From NCBI RefSeq assembly GCF_003574465.1, contig NZ_QOWC01000016.1, positions 1 to 64,000 on the forward strand: a stretch of DNA of 64,000 nucleotides. Direction: 5' to 3'. Below are positions 62,155 to 64,000 of the stretch, one piece after another. Position numbers and translations under genes: made by a program. The first letter of the stretch is position 1. Every line of letters begins with the position of its first letter. This DNA comes from Methylobacterium crusticola. GTDB lineage: Bacteria > Pseudomonadota > Alphaproteobacteria > Rhizobiales > Beijerinckiaceae. The notes under the pieces are model-generated. The model did no database searches, had not been told where the DNA came from, and worked only from the letters and a program-made list of their open reading frames with translations.

Positions 62155-62799
62155 GTGTCGCGTCACGCACGCCAGCCCCAAATCCGCAGCATCGCCACCC
62201 GCGAGCGCCTGATCCGCGCGACGCTCGACGAGATGTTCGAGGTCGGCTACCACGCCGCCACGACGCACCAGATCGCCGAGCGCGCCAGGGTCTCGCGCGG
62301 GGCGCTGCTGCATCACTTCCCGACCCGGGCCGACATCATCCTGGCCGCGATGGAGACCCTGCTCGAGGAGGGCACGGCCGAGATCCGCGCGACGTCCGAG
62401 GCGGTGCGGGACGGACGCGTGCCGCTCCCGGGCTTCGTCGACTTCCTCTGGGGGCTGTTCTCGGGCCGGTTCTTCTACCTCTCCCTCGAGATGATCACGG
62501 AGGCCCGCAACGACCCGGACCTGCGCGACCGCATGATCCCGGTGGTCCGGCACTTCCACGAGGCCCTTGACGGGATCTGGGTCGCGTTCTGCGACGCCGA
62601 GACCCGCCCCGCGCGGGAGGCCCGCATCATCCTCAACCTCACCGTCTGCCTCATGCGCGGCATGGGGGTGCAGACGGTGCTGCGGACGGACCCCGACTAT
62701 TTCGGCGACCTGCTCGAGGCCTGGAAGGCGCTGCTGCCGCAGATGGTCGGGGGGGCGACCGGGGACGCGATGTTCTCCGGCGCGCGCTTCCGGCCATGA
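62155..62799 (+). CDS. TetR-family transcriptional regulator
   Basis: A 214-residue TetR repressor with a normal N-terminal helix-turn-helix (RERLIRATLDEMFEVGYHAATTHQIAERARVSRGALLHHFPTRADI, seen in pieces) and a long ligand-binding region. It starts with GTG at 62155 behind GGAGG (62142-62146). It is divergent from the two hydrolases and followed, 64 bases later, by an ABC permease and ATPase. It probably regulates both units through the palindrome at 62091. Confidence 0.92.
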   Translation: MSRHARQPQIRSIATRERLIRATLDEMFEVGYHAATTHQIAERARVSRGALLHHFPTRADIILAAMETLLEEGTAEIRATSEAVRDGRVPLPGFVDFLWGLFSGRFFYLSLEMITEARNDPDLRDRMIPVVRHFHEALDGIWVAFCDAETRPAREARIILNLTVCLMRGMGVQTVLRTDPDYFGDLLEAWKALLPQMVGGATGDAMFSGARFRP

Positions 62800-62863
62800 A
62801 CCCGGGCACCGCCCCGGGCGTCCCCGGCCCTGGCATCGCTCTTGCTCGGGCGGGCGCCGCCCC

Positions 62864-63709
62864 ATGAGCGTCGCGTCCCTCCGCCCGGCCCCCGCGCCGG
62901 TCCTCTCCGCCCTCCTCGGGCGGCTCGCCTTCGGGCTCGCGGTCGCTTCCGCCTACGCGGTGGTCTTCGCCCCCATCGTGATGGTGGTGGCGATCTCGTT
63001 CTTCGACCAGGAGATCGTGACCTTCCCGCCCGACAGCCTGACGCTGCGCTGGTACGTCAACGCCTGGAGCCAGCGCGACTTCGCCCGCGGGTTCGTGACC
63101 TCGGTCCAGATCGCCCTCGCCGCGACCGTGATCGGCGTGCCGGTGGGCACCGCCGCCGCCCTGGCGCTGGTGCGGGGGCGCCTGCCCGGCAAGGGCGTCC
63201 TCAACACCCTGCTGCTCGCGCCCCTCGCCGTGCCGGCGATCGTGGCGGGCTCGGCGCTCTACATGTTCTACCTGCGGGCCGAGGACTGGCTCGACATGGA
63301 CATCAAGGCGACCCTGGGCGGGCTCGTCGCCGCCAACGTGCTGATCACCATCCCGTGGACGGTGCGGCTCGTCTCGGCGAGCCTCGCGGGCCTCGACCCC
63401 GCCGCCGAGGAGGCCGCCGCCAACCTCGGCGCCCGCCCGCTCACGGTGTTCCGCCGCATCACCCTGCCGATGCTGCGCCCCGGCATCGTGGCGGCGGCCC
63501 TGTTCTCGTTCGTGGCGAGCTTCGAGAACCTCGAGCTCAACCTCCTCCTCGTCGGGCCGGGCCGCACCACGCTGCCGGTCGCGATGCTGAGCTACCTGGA
63601 ATTCCGGATGGACCCGACCCTGGCCGCCGTGGCGACCGCGCAGATCGTCATGGTCTCGGCCCTGATGCTGGTGACCGACCGCTTCGTGAAGCTGTCCAGG
63701 GTGGTGTGA
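62864..63709 (+). CDS. ABC transporter permease, PotC type
   Basis: A 281-residue permease of the spermidine/putrescine-type (PotC) importers, about six helices. It has the EAA loop GLDPAAEEAAANLGARPLTVFRRITLPML and helices LAFGLAVASAYAVVFAPIVMVVAISFF and LAPLAVPAIVAGSALYMFY. Its stop overlaps the ATPase start (TGATG), so the two are translationally coupled. A partner permease (PotB-like) and a binding protein would be expected beyond the right edge. The start at 62864 fits the family. Confidence 0.93.
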   Translation: MSVASLRPAPAPVLSALLGRLAFGLAVASAYAVVFAPIVMVVAISFFDQEIVTFPPDSLTLRWYVNAWSQRDFARGFVTSVQIALAATVIGVPVGTAAALALVRGRLPGKGVLNTLLLAPLAVPAIVAGSALYMFYLRAEDWLDMDIKATLGGLVAANVLITIPWTVRLVSASLAGLDPAAEEAAANLGARPLTVFRRITLPMLRPGIVAAALFSFVASFENLELNLLLVGPGRTTLPVAMLSYLEFRMDPTLAAVATAQIVMVSALMLVTDRFVKLSRVV

Positions 63710-64000
63710 TGGGCACGCTCGTCCTCGAGGGCCTGTCGAAGCGCTACGGCGCCGCCACGGCGGTCGACCGGGTCGACCTCGCCGTGGCGGAGGGCGAGCT
63801 CGTGGCGCTCCTCGGCCCCTCCGGCTGCGGCAAGACCACGACGCTGCGGGCGGTGGCGGGCTTCGTCGAGCCCTCCGCGGGCCGCGTGCTCATCGGCGGG
63901 CGCGACGTCACCCGGCTGCCGGCGCACGCCCGGGACACCGGCATGGTGTTCCAGTCCTACGCGCTGTTCCCGCACATGAGCGTCGCCGGCAACGTCGGCT
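63709..64000 (+). CDS. ABC transporter ATPase, partial at window edge
   Basis: The first 97 codons of an ATP-binding subunit, cut by the right edge. It shows Walker A LLGPSGCGKTTTLRAVAGF and the Q-loop MVFQSYALFPHMSV, both typical of PotA/FbpC-type importers. It overlaps the upstream permease by one base and completes the same transporter. Signature, Walker B and switch motifs lie outside the window. Confidence 0.92.
   Translation, partial: MGTLVLEGLSKRYGAATAVDRVDLAVAEGELVALLGPSGCGKTTTLRAVAGFVEPSAGRVLIGGRDVTRLPAHARDTGMVFQSYALFPHMSVAGNVG

Overview
The window is about 75% G+C, densely coded on both strands, and strongly biased to G/C at third codon positions. Gene families and local gene orders point to an alphaproteobacterium of the order Hyphomicrobiales, most probably Methylobacterium or a close relative. 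The signs are the Methylobacterium-like L31, 6S RNA beside the 5-formyltetrahydrofolate cyclo-ligase gene, an argD-argF-hslO-like order, a CtrA-type TTAA-N7-TTAA box and two-component/c-di-GMP proteins typical of the group. There are no rRNA or tRNA genes, no insertion sequences, no phage genes and no CRISPR array. It reads as chromosomal backbone with small accessory cassettes.

Layout. 0-8 kb: a PlsC acyltransferase, a PAS protein, a membrane protein fused to an enediyne-type hot-dog thioesterase, a PAS-GGDEF-EAL protein with a CtrA box near its start, and an orphan TRAP binding protein. 8-17 kb: guaA, a polar amino acid ABC transporter operon, two alpha/beta hydrolases and an RsmB-type rRNA methyltransferase. 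17-25 kb: small lipoprotein, MAPEG protein, 6S RNA, cyclo-ligase and YmdB-type phosphodiesterase; a MotA/ExbB plus OmpA motor-like pair; an ABC exporter; rpmE and apaG. 25-34 kb: argE, a diguanylate cyclase, a LysE exporter, a PRC-barrel protein, hslO, argF, argD, ridA and a glycerophosphodiesterase. 34-38 kb: a histidine kinase and NtrC-type regulator followed by a well formed sigma-54 promoter with two upstream palindromes driving a secreted repeat protein. 38-49 kb: MFS and ArsB/NhaD-type permeases, a tandem YdcZ-family pair, a metallo-hydrolase, a QuiC-type dehydroshikimate dehydratase divergent from an MHS-type MFS transporter, and a parvulin. 49-59 kb: an acyl-CoA synthetase-acetyltransferase, YoaK-type membrane protein, oligopeptidase B, SufE, a degenerate PAS-HWE kinase, DoxX, and a PfkB kinase divergent from a GntR regulator. 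59-64 kb: a LuxR-type regulator and an amidohydrolase/cysteine-hydrolase operon facing a TetR-permease-ATPase cassette across a shared palindrome; the last gene runs off the window.

The best candidates for undescribed biology are (i) the kinase/NtrC-type regulator/sigma-54 promoter/secreted repeat protein module, where the regulator, its likely binding sites, the promoter and the target are all visible within 4 kb; (ii) the membrane-anchored enediyne-type thioesterase; and (iii) the TetR-controlled hydrolase/ABC cassette at the right end. Several short tandem repeats sit at gene ends and could vary between strains. All functions are inferred from reading the sequence; no database search was possible.
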